NCBI RefSeq assembly: GCF_000753865.1
Contig: NZ_JQFW01000056.1
Span: 186,001 to 250,000 of the forward strand
Direction of reading: 5' to 3'
DNA: 64,000 nt
DNA from: Alteromonas sp. LOR
GTDB lineage: Bacteria; Pseudomonadota; Gammaproteobacteria; Enterobacterales; Alteromonadaceae
The notes under the pieces are model-generated. The model saw nothing but the letters and a program-made list of their open reading frames with translations. It made no database searches and was not told where the DNA came from. Positions within the stretch are counted from its first letter, which is position 1. Each line of letters starts with the position of its first letter. Position numbers and translations under genes: made by a program. This document shows, one piece after another, positions 18,728 to 27,784 of this stretch.

Positions 18728-19882
18728 ATGGAAATCAATAAAACTCTCACCTCAAGCCTTATTATTTCCGCATTTCTTGCACTCTTATCCTATGCACACG
18801 GTTCACAATTGACAGAAACCTATGCGTGCGATACCTGTGATTATAACGATGCAAGAAATATTGCTACACAGGAGTTTGAGCCATTCAGCTGTATCCTGGA
18901 AAATACCCATGAAAATCCACTTTTCGGGACCACGGAATACGTTTGCGAAACAACACAAAGGACCATCATTATCGCAAACCCTCTTACCGAGACCGCGTAT
19001 AAGTTCGATATTTCAGCGACCAATCACAATCAATACACTGAAGCTCCTCACTTGGTCGTAACCGATGCTGGTCTCACAAACCCTGAACAGCAAGCGCTAA
19101 CTCAGTTCTATGATATCAACGAAGAATTTAGAACGCATGTCAGCAATTTCTCGATGGATGATCCTGATATTGTTACTAGCCAGCAGACAAATTCATCCAC
19201 TTCTAAAAAGACCTTAAGTCAACCCATGGACGCTTCAAGCTTGATGGATAGTTCTGGAGGAAGCGATTGTTCTACTCATCCTTCAACGTATTTGACCGGC
19301 TTAGAAGCCCAGCGACTTATTCGGTTTAAATTAGCACAAGGCCTTAAGGCAGAAATCGGCACCAGCAGCTGGAATGACCATTATGTTGAAACTAAGGCAA
19401 CCGGTTTTGGTTTTGACTTGAATGTCACCGGTGGGGGTGTGCAAGTCAGCTGGGAGCACAATACGCTTGACGCAATCGCGTCTGTCAAATTTGGTAACCC
19501 TGGCGTTAACGTACTGGTTTTCAATGTCTCATTCGTCGGCGATGTATCGGCCAGCGGCCACAGGGATTTATACTTTGCAATGTCACTGCATAAAGGCGTG
19601 TCGCTGGTTGATGGTATTCCTATCGGTAATTTTATGAGTGGCAATGTGAACGATCTAACCAACGTCGGCGTGAATGAATGTCTTATAGAAAACTTGGCGC
19701 AAACAGCAATAGAGGACTTAGCCTGGGATTCAGGTATGGTCGATGATGGTACAAGCTCTACCTGGACACCGGGTGTTGCTTACCCCGGTGGCTGCACCAG
19801 ACAAGTGAAGTATAGAACGTACTCAATCACAATGGGCGGTGTGCAAACCAGCACGGAAAGCTCGATTACGACAAGTTGTTAG
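18728..19882 (+). CDS. Unknown secreted Cys-rich protein, 384 residues
   Basis: I do not recognise this protein. It starts with a signal peptide (SLIISAFLALLSYAHGS), so it should be exported. The mature part begins with a CDTCDYNDA motif, has further cysteines at FSCILEN, YVCETT, SDCSTHP, NECLIEN and GGCTRQ, and ends in Cys. A Ser/Thr-rich linker (residues 155-185) separates an N-terminal domain from a beta-rich C-terminal domain. AAAGGAAAG precedes the ATG, and a good terminator follows. It sits between a dead cold-shock gene and a dead transposase, which suggests acquired DNA. Confidence 0.65.
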   Translation: MEINKTLTSSLIISAFLALLSYAHGSQLTETYACDTCDYNDARNIATQEFEPFSCILENTHENPLFGTTEYVCETTQRTIIIANPLTETAYKFDISATNHNQYTEAPHLVVTDAGLTNPEQQALTQFYDINEEFRTHVSNFSMDDPDIVTSQQTNSSTSKKTLSQPMDASSLMDSSGGSDCSTHPSTYLTGLEAQRLIRFKLAQGLKAEIGTSSWNDHYVETKATGFGFDLNVTGGGVQVSWEHNTLDAIASVKFGNPGVNVLVFNVSFVGDVSASGHRDLYFAMSLHKGVSLVDGIPIGNFMSGNVNDLTNVGVNECLIENLAQTAIEDLAWDSGMVDDGTSSTWTPGVAYPGGCTRQVKYRTYSITMGGVQTSTESSITTSC

Positions 19883-19892
19883 TTATTAATTG

Positions 19893-19917
19893 ATGCCTAG
19901 TAAACAGGCATTTTCTT
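19893..19917 (+). terminator. Intrinsic terminator of the 384-residue secreted protein gene
   Basis: ATGCCT and AGGCAT pair around a 7-base loop and are followed by TTTCTTT. It lies 11 bases past the stop codon. Confidence 0.65.
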
Positions 19918-19985
19918 TGAAAAAACATGCTGCGATCCAATTGCTCATTTTGAAAGAGAAGTTGAGAATTCAATTAGTATGTATT

Positions 19986-20345
19986 CTAATCAAACCACAT
20001 TGGTAACCACATAAGTGCAAAAGCCAGTGCCAACACTCCGTAGTAGTTTCTGGCTAATTTATCATCATTGCCTGTTTTACTATTCCTCTTTCTTGGGATG
20101 AGATGCTTGGCATTACGGCTACTCACTAGTTCCCTTAGAGCTTGGCTATCGTAACCTTTGTCGGCAACCACCACCTCAGAATAGGGTGATGACTCCACCA
20201 GAGATGGGCCATGACTGACATTATGAACCTGTCCCCCTGACAACTCAAAGTAGACAGGTAAACCGCCGTTATCAACAGCTAAATGTATTTTTGTTGATTT
20301 CCCTCCGCGACTTTTTCCAATAGCTTGTTGTGCAATGTACGCAGC
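19986..20345 (-). mobile_element. IS5-family transposase remnant, 5'-truncated and internally deleted
   Basis: The minus strand reads AQQAIGKSRGGKSTKIHLA and continues with VDNGGLPVYFELSGGQVHNV, then VVADKGYDSQALREL, NSKTGNDDKLARNYYG and ALMWLPMWFD. These are the middle and end of an IS5-family DDE transposase. The N-terminal part is missing. Near 20063 the frame jumps from GND directly to DKLARN. About 35 residues that normally hold the last catalytic Glu are therefore absent, and the product cannot be active. No terminal inverted repeats were identified. Confidence 0.8.
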
Positions 20346-20533
20346 CTATACACTAGCTTTAGAGAATGTAAGCTTGAGGCCAACTACTTATTTTGCGCCA
20401 TTGTAATTGAATAAGAGGAAACCGCATTAAAGCGCTTGAGGTATGGTGAGAATCAAAAACTACACGCAAGAGACTTTTGACAGAACGAGGTTGTCTAACC
20501 ATAGATTATAAATAATCGCCAATATACACTTCC

Positions 20534-20920
20534 CTATTTATCACTGCTCGAGCCAGCCGCATCATTCACAGATTTTTGCTCTCTTGCCGTATCAACTAAT
20601 CCTTCGTTTTGTGTCGAATCCATAGTTTCTACTTTGTGATGCATGGCAACTTTGGCCAGTATGTGTGCAGTTACTGGTGCAGTAATCACCAAAAACAGCG
20701 TGATCAGTAGTGCGTGAATATTGATGTAGCCTTGAAGGTGAGACATGTAAATAACCGAGCTCAGCAAAATACCCCCTAAGCCCACTGTCGTCGCTTTAGT
20801 GGGGGCGTGAAGGCGTGTGTAGGCATCTTTCAAGCGAAACAGGCCTATTGAGCCCACAAGCACAAAAATGCCGCCAATCATAAGTAGGGCTGATACGGTT
20901 AACTCAAGCCAAAAATTCAT
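20534..20920 (-). CDS. mrpG: Na+/H+ antiporter subunit G
   Basis: This 128-residue member of the MrpG/MnhG/PhaG family has three membrane helices. ALLMIGGIFVLVGSIGLFRL is followed by YTRLHAPTKATTVGLGGILL, the family hallmark, and LITLFLVITAPVTAHILAKVA. The hydrophilic C-terminus (residues 98-128) carries many acidic and basic residues. It is the last gene of the antiporter operon, separated from mrpF by about 100 bp of AT-rich, repetitive sequence, whereas the other genes overlap. Confidence 0.9.
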   Translation of the reverse strand: MNFWLELTVSALLMIGGIFVLVGSIGLFRLKDAYTRLHAPTKATTVGLGGILLSSVIYMSHLQGYINIHALLITLFLVITAPVTAHILAKVAMHHKVETMDSTQNEGLVDTAREQKSVNDAAGSSSDK

Positions 20921-20995
20921 TACCTATCCTTATCCGCAGTCTATTCATTTTATTACTCATTCGATTACTTACTATTCGCTATCAGTCTTTTCTTC

Positions 20996-21024
20996 ATTTT
21001 TTATTCGGTTTTTATTCGTTTTTT
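20996..21024. repeat. Short AT-rich direct repeats between mrpF and mrpG
   Basis: Three successive copies of TTTTTATTCG-like units run into the mrpF stop codon. The wider 20940-21000 interval holds further ATTCG/ATTAC fragments. Slippage is the likely origin and I see no gene in the gap. Confidence 0.5.
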
Positions 21025-21292
21025 ATTCAATGATATCGCCGCGAAGAATATATTTTCCGAATGCAACGCTACTTACAAAACCTAGCATGGCAATAAGTAG
21101 TGCCGCCTCAAAATACAGCGACGTGCCTTTGTGTATGCCGTACACCATGATTAACGCAATGCTATTAATAAACATAGTATCGAGTGCCAATATGCGGTCT
21201 ACCACATCAGGTCCCATTAATAATCGCCATAGGTTGAGGACTAACCCTATAGAAATCATGATCCCTACGCATAGCAACGTGAATGCTAACAT
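21023..21292 (-). CDS. mrpF: Na+/H+ antiporter subunit F
   Basis: This 89-residue subunit has three membrane helices and the family core LWRLLMGPDVVDRILALDTM (residues 22-41). MrpF is a small subunit required for assembly of the Mrp complex. It overlaps the end of mrpE by seven bases, as expected for translational coupling. The last codons lie in an AT-rich direct repeat. Confidence 0.9.
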   Translation of the reverse strand: MLAFTLLCVGIMISIGLVLNLWRLLMGPDVVDRILALDTMFINSIALIMVYGIHKGTSLYFEAALLIAMLGFVSSVAFGKYILRGDIIE

Positions 21293-21786
21293 TGAAACAT
21301 CTCCTTAATGGCTGCCTCGTATCGGTCTTTGATAAGCCGTATCACTTCTTGCTCGTCATCCGGCATTTGCAGCACATGCACATACAAATAGCGCTTATCT
21401 TTTGAGAGCTCGGCAGTAACCGTTCCTGGCGTCATAGTTACCGTACTTGCCAGTATGGTAATAGGCCGAATTTCTTTAATATCTAGCGGCACGGCAACAA
21501 AGCCAGGTTTTATTCTGCTCATGGGCCCAAGCACTAAAATCGCCACCTGCACATTTGCTACTACCACATCGCCAAGCACCATAAAAAAGTATTTAAGTGC
21601 TTTAAGGGGCTTTTTAATTCTCGGCTGTGAAATTTGTAGCGGTGCACACAATAAGGGTATTGCTATAGCAAACACAGACCCCAAAATAATGTGGCCCAGG
21701 CTTACGGTGACATTCAGCATAAGCCAAATAACAAGTAATATGGCGCTGCGACCAGGCGTAGGCAGCAAGCGTGACAGCAAGCTCAT
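21286..21786 (-). CDS. mrpE: Na+/H+ antiporter subunit E
   Basis: This 166-residue MrpE protein has a hydrophobic N-terminal half (LLVIWLMLNVTVSLGHIILG). A conserved soluble C-terminus follows: FVAVPLDIKEIRPITILAST, then TMTPGTVTAELSKDKRYLYV and HVLQMP. It overlaps mrpD by four bases (ATGA type). MrpE is an accessory subunit of the antiporter module at the inner membrane. Confidence 0.9.
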   Translation of the reverse strand: MSLLSRLLPTPGRSAILLVIWLMLNVTVSLGHIILGSVFAIAIPLLCAPLQISQPRIKKPLKALKYFFMVLGDVVVANVQVAILVLGPMSRIKPGFVAVPLDIKEIRPITILASTVTMTPGTVTAELSKDKRYLYVHVLQMPDDEQEVIRLIKDRYEAAIKEMFQC

Positions 21787-23309
21787 TGCTGACCTCCCTG
21801 TAATTGCAACACACTCACAGGAAGTCGTATGTCATGAAGTTGCGCAGCAGCCATTGCGGTGTATTCGGTAATGGGCCCAGCAAAAATTGCCATTATTGGA
21901 GACGCCACCAACAGTAATACAACACCCACTACCTGCCATACAGATGCAGACTCACCTTCTGAGTTAGCGCTCTCACCAGCATGCCGCCAAAATAGGGTTG
22001 TACCGGCTCGCGCAAGTGCGATAATAGTGAGTAGCGTAGAGATAAGTACCGTAGACCACACTAGCGCCTTATCTAATCCCGTTGCGGCAGATTGTAAAAC
22101 CACTACCTTACCGATGAAACCCGAAAAAGGCGGCAAACCAACAACCACCATGGCAGCCACAAAAAAGAGTGCGCCTAGCAGTGTTGGCTGAGTCACCTTT
22201 TTGGCGATGACAAAGCGGTCGAAAGCTTTCCCTCTCTGCTGCCCTATCATATCGGCAAGCATAAAGAGCACCGCTGAAATTAATGTGCTGTGAAGTGCAT
22301 AGTAGAACGCAGCCCCACTTGCCTCTGGGCTTCTTATGGAAAAAGCCATCAGCAAGGTGCCTACTGATATAAGCACGGTATTAGCAGCAATATTGCGCAA
22401 GTTAGGGCTAGCTAACACGCCAATTGTTCCAACAATTACTGTTAAAATAGCGAGCGGCCATACCCAAGGTAAAACCATGTTGCTAAGCGCCCCCGCTCCA
22501 TCACCAAAGATGACAGTGAACACCCGAAATATGCTGTAAATACCCACCTTAGTCATTATGGCGAATAGCGCAGCCACGGGCGCGCTGGCAGCGCTGTAGG
22601 TATTGGGCAACCAAAAATGTAAGGGCAGCATGGCGGCTTTAAGTCCAAACACCACCAATAGCATCATGCCGCCTACTTTGGCCAGTACTTGCTCTCCCCC
22701 TGATAAAGTGCTTATTTTAAGGGACAGATCTGCAATATTGAGTGTTCCGGTAGTGCCATACAAAGTCCCTAAGGCAATCAAGAATATGGCGGAGCCCACA
22801 AGGTTTAATATCACATAATGCACGTTGGCTTGGGTTCTCTGCTTTCCACCACCGTGAACAAGCAATACATACGATGCAATTAGCAGCACTTCAAAAAAAA
22901 CAAATAGGTTGAACAGATCGTGAGTTAGAAACGCTCCCGTTATACCCATTAACTGAAACTGCATTATGGGGTGAAAATAACGCCCTTCGCGGTCTGTGCC
23001 AGCGAAGGAATAAAGCGTTGAGGCTAACCCCAAAAATCCGGTGAGAAGAACCAAAAGTGCAGCAAGGGAATCTGCATACAATATGATGCCAAAAGGCGCC
23101 TGCCAGTTGCCCACCGCATACATGATAGGCCCAGCATCAATGATTTTTGCCATTAGCGCTATTGCAACGGCTATTTGCAGTAAGCATAAAAATAATGCTG
23201 CAACCCTTCGATTAACATAGCGTTCAATGCCAGCAAAAGGCGGCAGTAAAAGAAGTAACCCGCCTATCAATGACACCAAAATTGGTAGTATGGGTAAATG
23301 GTCCATCAT
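21783..23309 (-). CDS. mrpD: Na+/H+ antiporter subunit D
   Basis: This 508-residue protein is homologous to the proton-pumping subunits NuoM/NuoN of complex I, with about 14 membrane helices. The middle contains MQFQLMGITGAFLTHDLFNL with the conserved FEVLLIASYVLL, and later the lysine-bearing GLKAAMLPLHFWLPNTYSAA segment. Together with MrpA it forms the ion-translocating core. A double ATG is present at the start; the second overlaps the stop of mrpC. A long hydrophilic stretch near residues 448-460 (HAGESANSEGES) is probably a loop. Confidence 0.92.
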   Translation of the reverse strand: MMDHLPILPILVSLIGGLLLLLPPFAGIERYVNRRVAALFLCLLQIAVAIALMAKIIDAGPIMYAVGNWQAPFGIILYADSLAALLVLLTGFLGLASTLYSFAGTDREGRYFHPIMQFQLMGITGAFLTHDLFNLFVFFEVLLIASYVLLVHGGGKQRTQANVHYVILNLVGSAIFLIALGTLYGTTGTLNIADLSLKISTLSGGEQVLAKVGGMMLLVVFGLKAAMLPLHFWLPNTYSAASAPVAALFAIMTKVGIYSIFRVFTVIFGDGAGALSNMVLPWVWPLAILTVIVGTIGVLASPNLRNIAANTVLISVGTLLMAFSIRSPEASGAAFYYALHSTLISAVLFMLADMIGQQRGKAFDRFVIAKKVTQPTLLGALFFVAAMVVVGLPPFSGFIGKVVVLQSAATGLDKALVWSTVLISTLLTIIALARAGTTLFWRHAGESANSEGESASVWQVVGVVLLLVASPIMAIFAGPITEYTAMAAAQLHDIRLPVSVLQLQGGQQ

Positions 23310-23674
23310 TGCTTACTGCTCCAGCGAGACACCGACTGCTTTGGCCTGCCAGGTGGCTCTTTACCGTCCACAAAATCATTCCCAAGGTCGGCCCGGGCTC
23401 GCATCGACAAAATGACGGCAAAGGCTGTCATAGCAAAGCCAATCACGATGGCCGTTAACACCAGCGCTTGAGGAAGAGGGTCTGCGTAGGTTTCTGATTT
23501 ACCTAAAATAGCAGCGCCATCTAAGCTAAGCCGCCCGGTTGAAAACAGAAATAAGTTGACGGCATAACCGAGCATCATTAACCCCATAACCACTGGGAAC
23601 GTACGGCCACGTAAGCATAGGAATACACCGCTGAAAGTCATCACGCCAACACAAAGCGAATACAATAATTCCAT
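23306..23674 (-). CDS. mrpC: Na+/H+ antiporter subunit C
   Basis: This 122-residue protein is the NuoK-like subunit. VMGLMMLGYAVNLFLFSTG and DPLPQALVLTAIVIGFAMTA are the conserved helices. It overlaps both neighbours by one to four bases. The last 25 residues are hydrophilic (DFVDGKEPPGRPKQ), which is longer than the minimal family member. Confidence 0.92.
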   Translation of the reverse strand: MELLYSLCVGVMTFSGVFLCLRGRTFPVVMGLMMLGYAVNLFLFSTGRLSLDGAAILGKSETYADPLPQALVLTAIVIGFAMTAFAVILSMRARADLGNDFVDGKEPPGRPKQSVSRWSSKQ

Positions 23675-26469
23675 TAGTTTTCCTCCATTGTTGGGCGATG
23701 CTGGGTTGTTAGCTTACCTAGGTTTGCTAGGATTAATAACGTAGCCCCTACTACTGTTAGATAAACGCCTAAATCGAATACAAGCGCGCTGGCCAACTCT
23801 GTTTTTCCGATGAAGGGAATATCGAAGTAATCAAACCACGATGTTAAAAATGGCTTCCCGAACGCCCAGCTGCCAACACCGGTGAGTACCGCCAGTAATA
23901 CGCCCCATGCAATCACGCTTTGATAATTCACAGGTATACGTGGTGTAACCCAGTTCACACCGTGGGCGATGTATTGCTGAATTAACGCTACGGAGGTAAC
24001 AAGGCCGGCAATAAAGCCACCACCGGGTAAATTATGACCTCGAACAAAAATATAGGCAGACACCAACAGCGCAAGGGGAAGTAAAGACTGAGAAATCATC
24101 ACTAAAATAGGCGGGTGAATATCCTTCGTCCATGGAATACCCTTATCATCGGCCGAGGGCATGGCAAGGGGAATTCTCGTCAACAATTTGAAGATACCCA
24201 GCGCGGCAATGCCTAACACAGTAATTTCGCCCATGGTATCGAAGCCACGAAAATCCACCAAAATCACATTGACAACGTTAGTGCCACCGCCGCCTGTTTT
24301 ACTGTTTTCTACAAAGAAATCAGAAATAGTCTCGAAGGGACTGGTGATAATTGCATAGTTAATGGTAGCCACTATGCCGCCGATAACGGCCGCAATACTT
24401 AAGTCGCGAACCACCCGCTTTGGCGCTGAGTCGGCAGAGGTTTTTTGGGGTAAAAAGAACAGGGCTAACATGAGCAAAATTACCGTGACAATTTCTACGG
24501 CTAACTGGGTTAACGCAAGATCCGGCGCTGAAAAACGCGCAAAAGTAATAGAGACCACAAGCCCCACTACCGAAATTGCAATGAGTGCGGTCATGCGCTG
24601 TTTATGCAAAATAGCGGTGGCAATGGCGCCAATACACAGTATTGCTGCCAATGTAATTTCAATACCGTTGACAGATTGAAGCGGTAAGCTTCCCGCAGCA
24701 TTTTTAAGCATAATTAACGGTGGTGCGGTCATCACTATGACTAAAAGAAACAGTAACCCTATATACCGCTGCAATGATTCATTGTCTAAGCTGTTATGCA
24801 TTCGCTGCGCGTACTTTACAAGCTTTTGCATGGCCTGCTCGAAGATTTGCTTTGCATCAGGGTCGTTAAATTGAAACTGAAAACGGTAAAGAGGATGGCG
24901 GTTGATATACAGCACTGCCCCACCCACAATAGCGATGACACTCATTAGCAAGGGAATATTGAGCCCGTGCCATATAGATAAGCTGTAGTAGGGTAAAGAT
25001 GACGCAGGAAATAGCGTAGAAGCTGAAATAGCGAGTAAATCGCCTGCCATAAAGCCAGGGAAGACGCCGACTAAAATACACAGTACAGCCAAAAGCGCTA
25101 TAGGCAGCATCATGAATACAGGAGGCTCTTTCGGTGTTTTAGGCAGTGCCTCTGGCTCACCTTTAAAGAATACGTCCTTGATGAAGCGTAATGAGTAAGC
25201 AACCGATAATACCCCGCCTACGGTGGCAAGAAGTGGCACCATCCACGATAGAGAGCCAAACACAGCTTGCTCTAGTGTTTCTGCAAAAAACATTTCTTTT
25301 GACAGAAAACCATTGAACAAAGGAATACCTGCCATTGATAACGCAGACACCATTGTTAGTGTGGCTGTATAGGGCATAAAACGCCACAGCCCGCTGAGCT
25401 CACGCATATCTCGTGTACCGGTCTCATGGTCGATGATACCCGCAGCCATAAATAGCGAGGCTTTAAACACAGCGTGATTCATAATATGAAAAAGCGCTGC
25501 CACCGCAGCCAATTCGGTATTCAAACCTAGCAATAGCGTAATAAGTCCTAGGTGGCTAATAGTGGAATACGCGAGCACGCCTTTTAAATCGTGTTTGAAC
25601 ATAGCCACATAAGCGCCAAGCAAAAACGTCATTAGCCCCGCCAAACTGACTAATAAAAACCATAACTCAGTGCCCGCTAATACGGGGTAAAGTAGCGCTA
25701 AAAGAAATATCCCTGCTTTTACCATAGTCGCAGAGTGCAAGTAGGCACTTACTGGCGTAGGTGCAGCCATGGCATGGGGTAGCCAAAAATGAAAAGGAAA
25801 TTGAGCCGATTTGGTAAATGCACCAATAAGCACTAATACCAACACCACTGGGTAGAGGCTATGATCTCTGATGGTGTTGGCGCTATCTACGATTACACCG
25901 ATATCGTAAGTTCCTACAATATCGCCTATTAACAGAAACCCTGCAAGCAGAGCCAATCCACCGGCACCGGTAACGGTAAGGGCCATACGCGCCCCTTTTC
26001 GAGACGCCGACTTAGAAGACCAAAATCCTATTAATAAAAACGAGCTTATACTGGTTATTTCCCATGCCATCCAAAGCTGCAGCAAATTATTTGCCAGCAC
26101 AATAGAGAGCATTGCGGTCATAAATAAAATTAAAAAACCATAAAACCGCCCCACAGGCTCTTTTGCAGAGAGGTAGTAGCGCGCATAAAAGATAACAAGC
26201 AGGCCAATACCTAGGATAAGAAAAGCAAAAAGCAGCGCTAGGCCGTTGAGTCTCATCGACAGTGTAAGACCTATGGCGGGGATCCATTCGATATAGTCGG
26301 TGATAACGTCGCCAGCAAATATAGCAGGAGCAAAACTTGCGATGATAGCCAATGATGCCGCTGGGGCGAACATAGTCATTGCTGTGCATACATTTCTACC
26401 GAGCTTTTCGGTAGCTTTGGGTACAAGGGTGCCGATGAGTAATAAAATCGGGATCCAAAATAGGCTCAT
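23674..26469 (-). CDS. mrpA: Fused Na+/H+ antiporter subunits A and B
   Basis: This 931-residue protein contains a NuoL-like proton-pumping domain with [20 protein letters not shown] and the lysine-containing [13 protein letters not shown]. MrpA-specific C-terminal helices follow (about 600-760, [20 protein letters not shown]). From about residue 785 an MrpB/MnhB domain is fused ([20 protein letters not shown]). The operon therefore needs only six genes. AAAGGAAAG lies about 11 bases before the ATG. Mrp antiporters exchange cytoplasmic Na+ for protons and support growth in salty or alkaline conditions, fitting a marine host. Confidence 0.93.
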   Translation of the reverse strand: MSLFWIPILLLIGTLVPKATEKLGRNVCTAMTMFAPAASLAIIASFAPAIFAGDVITDYIEWIPAIGLTLSMRLNGLALLFAFLILGIGLLVIFYARYYLSAKEPVGRFYGFLILFMTAMLSIVLANNLLQLWMAWEITSISSFLLIGFWSSKSASRKGARMALTVTGAGGLALLAGFLLIGDIVGTYDIGVIVDSANTIRDHSLYPVVLVLVLIGAFTKSAQFPFHFWLPHAMAAPTPVSAYLHSATMVKAGIFLLALLYPVLAGTELWFLLVSLAGLMTFLLGAYVAMFKHDLKGVLAYSTISHLGLITLLLGLNTELAAVAALFHIMNHAVFKASLFMAAGIIDHETGTRDMRELSGLWRFMPYTATLTMVSALSMAGIPLFNGFLSKEMFFAETLEQAVFGSLSWMVPLLATVGGVLSVAYSLRFIKDVFFKGEPEALPKTPKEPPVFMMLPIALLAVLCILVGVFPGFMAGDLLAISASTLFPASSLPYYSLSIWHGLNIPLLMSVIAIVGGAVLYINRHPLYRFQFQFNDPDAKQIFEQAMQKLVKYAQRMHNSLDNESLQRYIGLLFLLVIVMTAPPLIMLKNAAGSLPLQSVNGIEITLAAILCIGAIATAILHKQRMTALIAISVVGLVVSITFARFSAPDLALTQLAVEIVTVILLMLALFFLPQKTSADSAPKRVVRDLSIAAVIGGIVATINYAIITSPFETISDFFVENSKTGGGGTNVVNVILVDFRGFDTMGEITVLGIAALGIFKLLTRIPLAMPSADDKGIPWTKDIHPPILVMISQSLLPLALLVSAYIFVRGHNLPGGGFIAGLVTSVALIQQYIAHGVNWVTPRIPVNYQSVIAWGVLLAVLTGVGSWAFGKPFLTSWFDYFDIPFIGKTELASALVFDLGVYLTVVGATLLILANLGKLTTQHRPTMEEN

Positions 26470-26663
26470 TAGATGAAACTTTCCTTTCTAGTTTTCATTA
26501 CCTTCAACAAAGGCCCTGGTGATTTTTCTTTGGTGCATCCAACACGCTCAGGCAAAGCAACACGATACTAAAAAGTGTATTACTAAGACAGTAGAATACT
26601 GAAACTAGGCCTATTTGGTTTAAAAAGGGCCTTGCTAGCGCGTGTTCATTATCCACCGTATTG

Positions 26664-26677
26664 ATGACAATTGTCAT
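26664..26677. promoter_or_regulatory. Perfect palindrome ATGACAATTGTCAT, candidate operator
   Basis: This 14-bp perfect palindrome lies 88 bp upstream of the first gene of a transcription unit that ends in a DesK/DesR-type two-component system. NarL/FixJ-family regulators of this type bind inverted repeats and often regulate their own operon, so the DesR-like protein is the natural candidate to bind here. The link is inferred from position only. Confidence 0.5.
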
Positions 26678-26764
26678 GCTGCATTGGTGATGTTTGTGAC
26701 TTACTTTAATGCAGTCGCATCTTCATACTTCAACACTCACAACACAGTATTGAAGGAAATGATC

Positions 26765-27418
26765 ATGAACGATGTTATTGCAGAGCGTCCATTGCACCAA
26801 AGTGCACACAACCACTCGAGCAGCCAAATAGAAGGCGGCTCACTCGATAAAGCCCAAAACCAACCTCTATCAGCTCGTGATTTATCACTTGATGAGCAAC
26901 GCACACTATTTAAGCAAAATAGATTTATTGCCATGCCTTTAGCCGGAACCATCGTATGGGCTTTGCTAGGTATTGCGGCGCCTTTTGTTTCTGAGGTTGC
27001 GATAACTTGGATGTTATACATTGGCACAGGTGCCATTTTTTATCTCGGCACAGGTTTGTCTTATCTCACTGGCGAACGCTTTTTCTCAAAAGATAAGCCT
27101 AGAACAAGTTTCGACACGCTCTTTTTCGTGGGCATGATAATGAGCTTAATGGTATTTGGGATAGCTATGCCAGTAGCTGCCATCGACCATACGACCGTAC
27201 CCTTAACCTTAGGCATATTAGCAGGATTGATGTGGATGCCCCTTTCTTGGTCTATCGAACATTGGGTGGGCTACTTTCATACTAGCGCCCGCACCGCAGG
27301 TATTGTAGCAGCATGGTACTTATTCCCCGATGCACGCGTAGAGGCCATTTCAGCGGTTATTGTTGCCGTCTACATAGTGTCTCTTTATGCATTAGAACGT
27401 CGCTACCAGTCTCTTTAA
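26765..27418 (+). CDS. Unknown membrane protein, possibly DUF7010-like
   Basis: This 217-residue protein has a hydrophilic N-terminus of about 60 residues containing LSLDEQRTLFKQNRF. Five or six membrane helices follow. A conserved-looking SWSIEHWVGYFHTSARTAG near the end precedes WYLFPDARVEAISAVIVAVY. I place the start at 26765, where GAAGGAA is seven bases upstream; a longer frame lacks a ribosome site. It begins a unit with an SMR transporter, a sensor kinase and a response regulator, and may be a sensor accessory or a target of that system. The DUF7010 assignment is a weak impression. Confidence 0.55.
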   Translation: MNDVIAERPLHQSAHNHSSSQIEGGSLDKAQNQPLSARDLSLDEQRTLFKQNRFIAMPLAGTIVWALLGIAAPFVSEVAITWMLYIGTGAIFYLGTGLSYLTGERFFSKDKPRTSFDTLFFVGMIMSLMVFGIAMPVAAIDHTTVPLTLGILAGLMWMPLSWSIEHWVGYFHTSARTAGIVAAWYLFPDARVEAISAVIVAVYIVSLYALERRYQSL

Positions 27419-27441
27419 CACTATAAAAAAGGAGGTTATTT

Positions 27442-27771
27442 ATGATTTATTTATTATTAGCCCTCGCCATTGTTACCGAAGTTACTGCAACCTTACTTCT
27501 TAAAGCGTCTGATGGATGGGAGAAATGGGCATTTGGCTACGCCGCTATTGCATTTTATGCTATCTCTGGAGGTTTGTTTGCGGTTGTATTAAAGCACATG
27601 GGTATTGGGGTTGCTTATGCCATTTGGTCTGGTTTGGGTATAGCACTGATTACAGCGGCATCAGTCGTTTTCTATAAACAAACCTTCGACATGTTTGCCG
27701 TGATAGGTATTATACTGATTGTGTCTGGTACAGTGCTTATTACGAGTAAGTCTGCCGTCGTATTTCAATAA
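27442..27771 (+). CDS. Small multidrug resistance (SMR) family transporter
   Basis: This 109-residue protein has four membrane helices. It shows the SMR features: Glu13 in AIVTEVTATLLLKASDG, the membrane-embedded carboxylate that binds protons and substrate, and GVAYAIWSGLGIALITAASV near 53. Members export quaternary ammonium or other cationic compounds, guanidinium or polyamines. It is preceded by a very strong AAGGAGG ribosome site and lies 23 bp after the preceding membrane gene and 13 bp before the kinase. The arrangement suggests that efflux is controlled by the adjacent two-component system. Confidence 0.88.
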   Translation: MIYLLLALAIVTEVTATLLLKASDGWEKWAFGYAAIAFYAISGGLFAVVLKHMGIGVAYAIWSGLGIALITAASVVFYKQTFDMFAVIGIILIVSGTVLITSKSAVVFQ

Positions 27772-27784
27772 GGAAGAAGTACTT

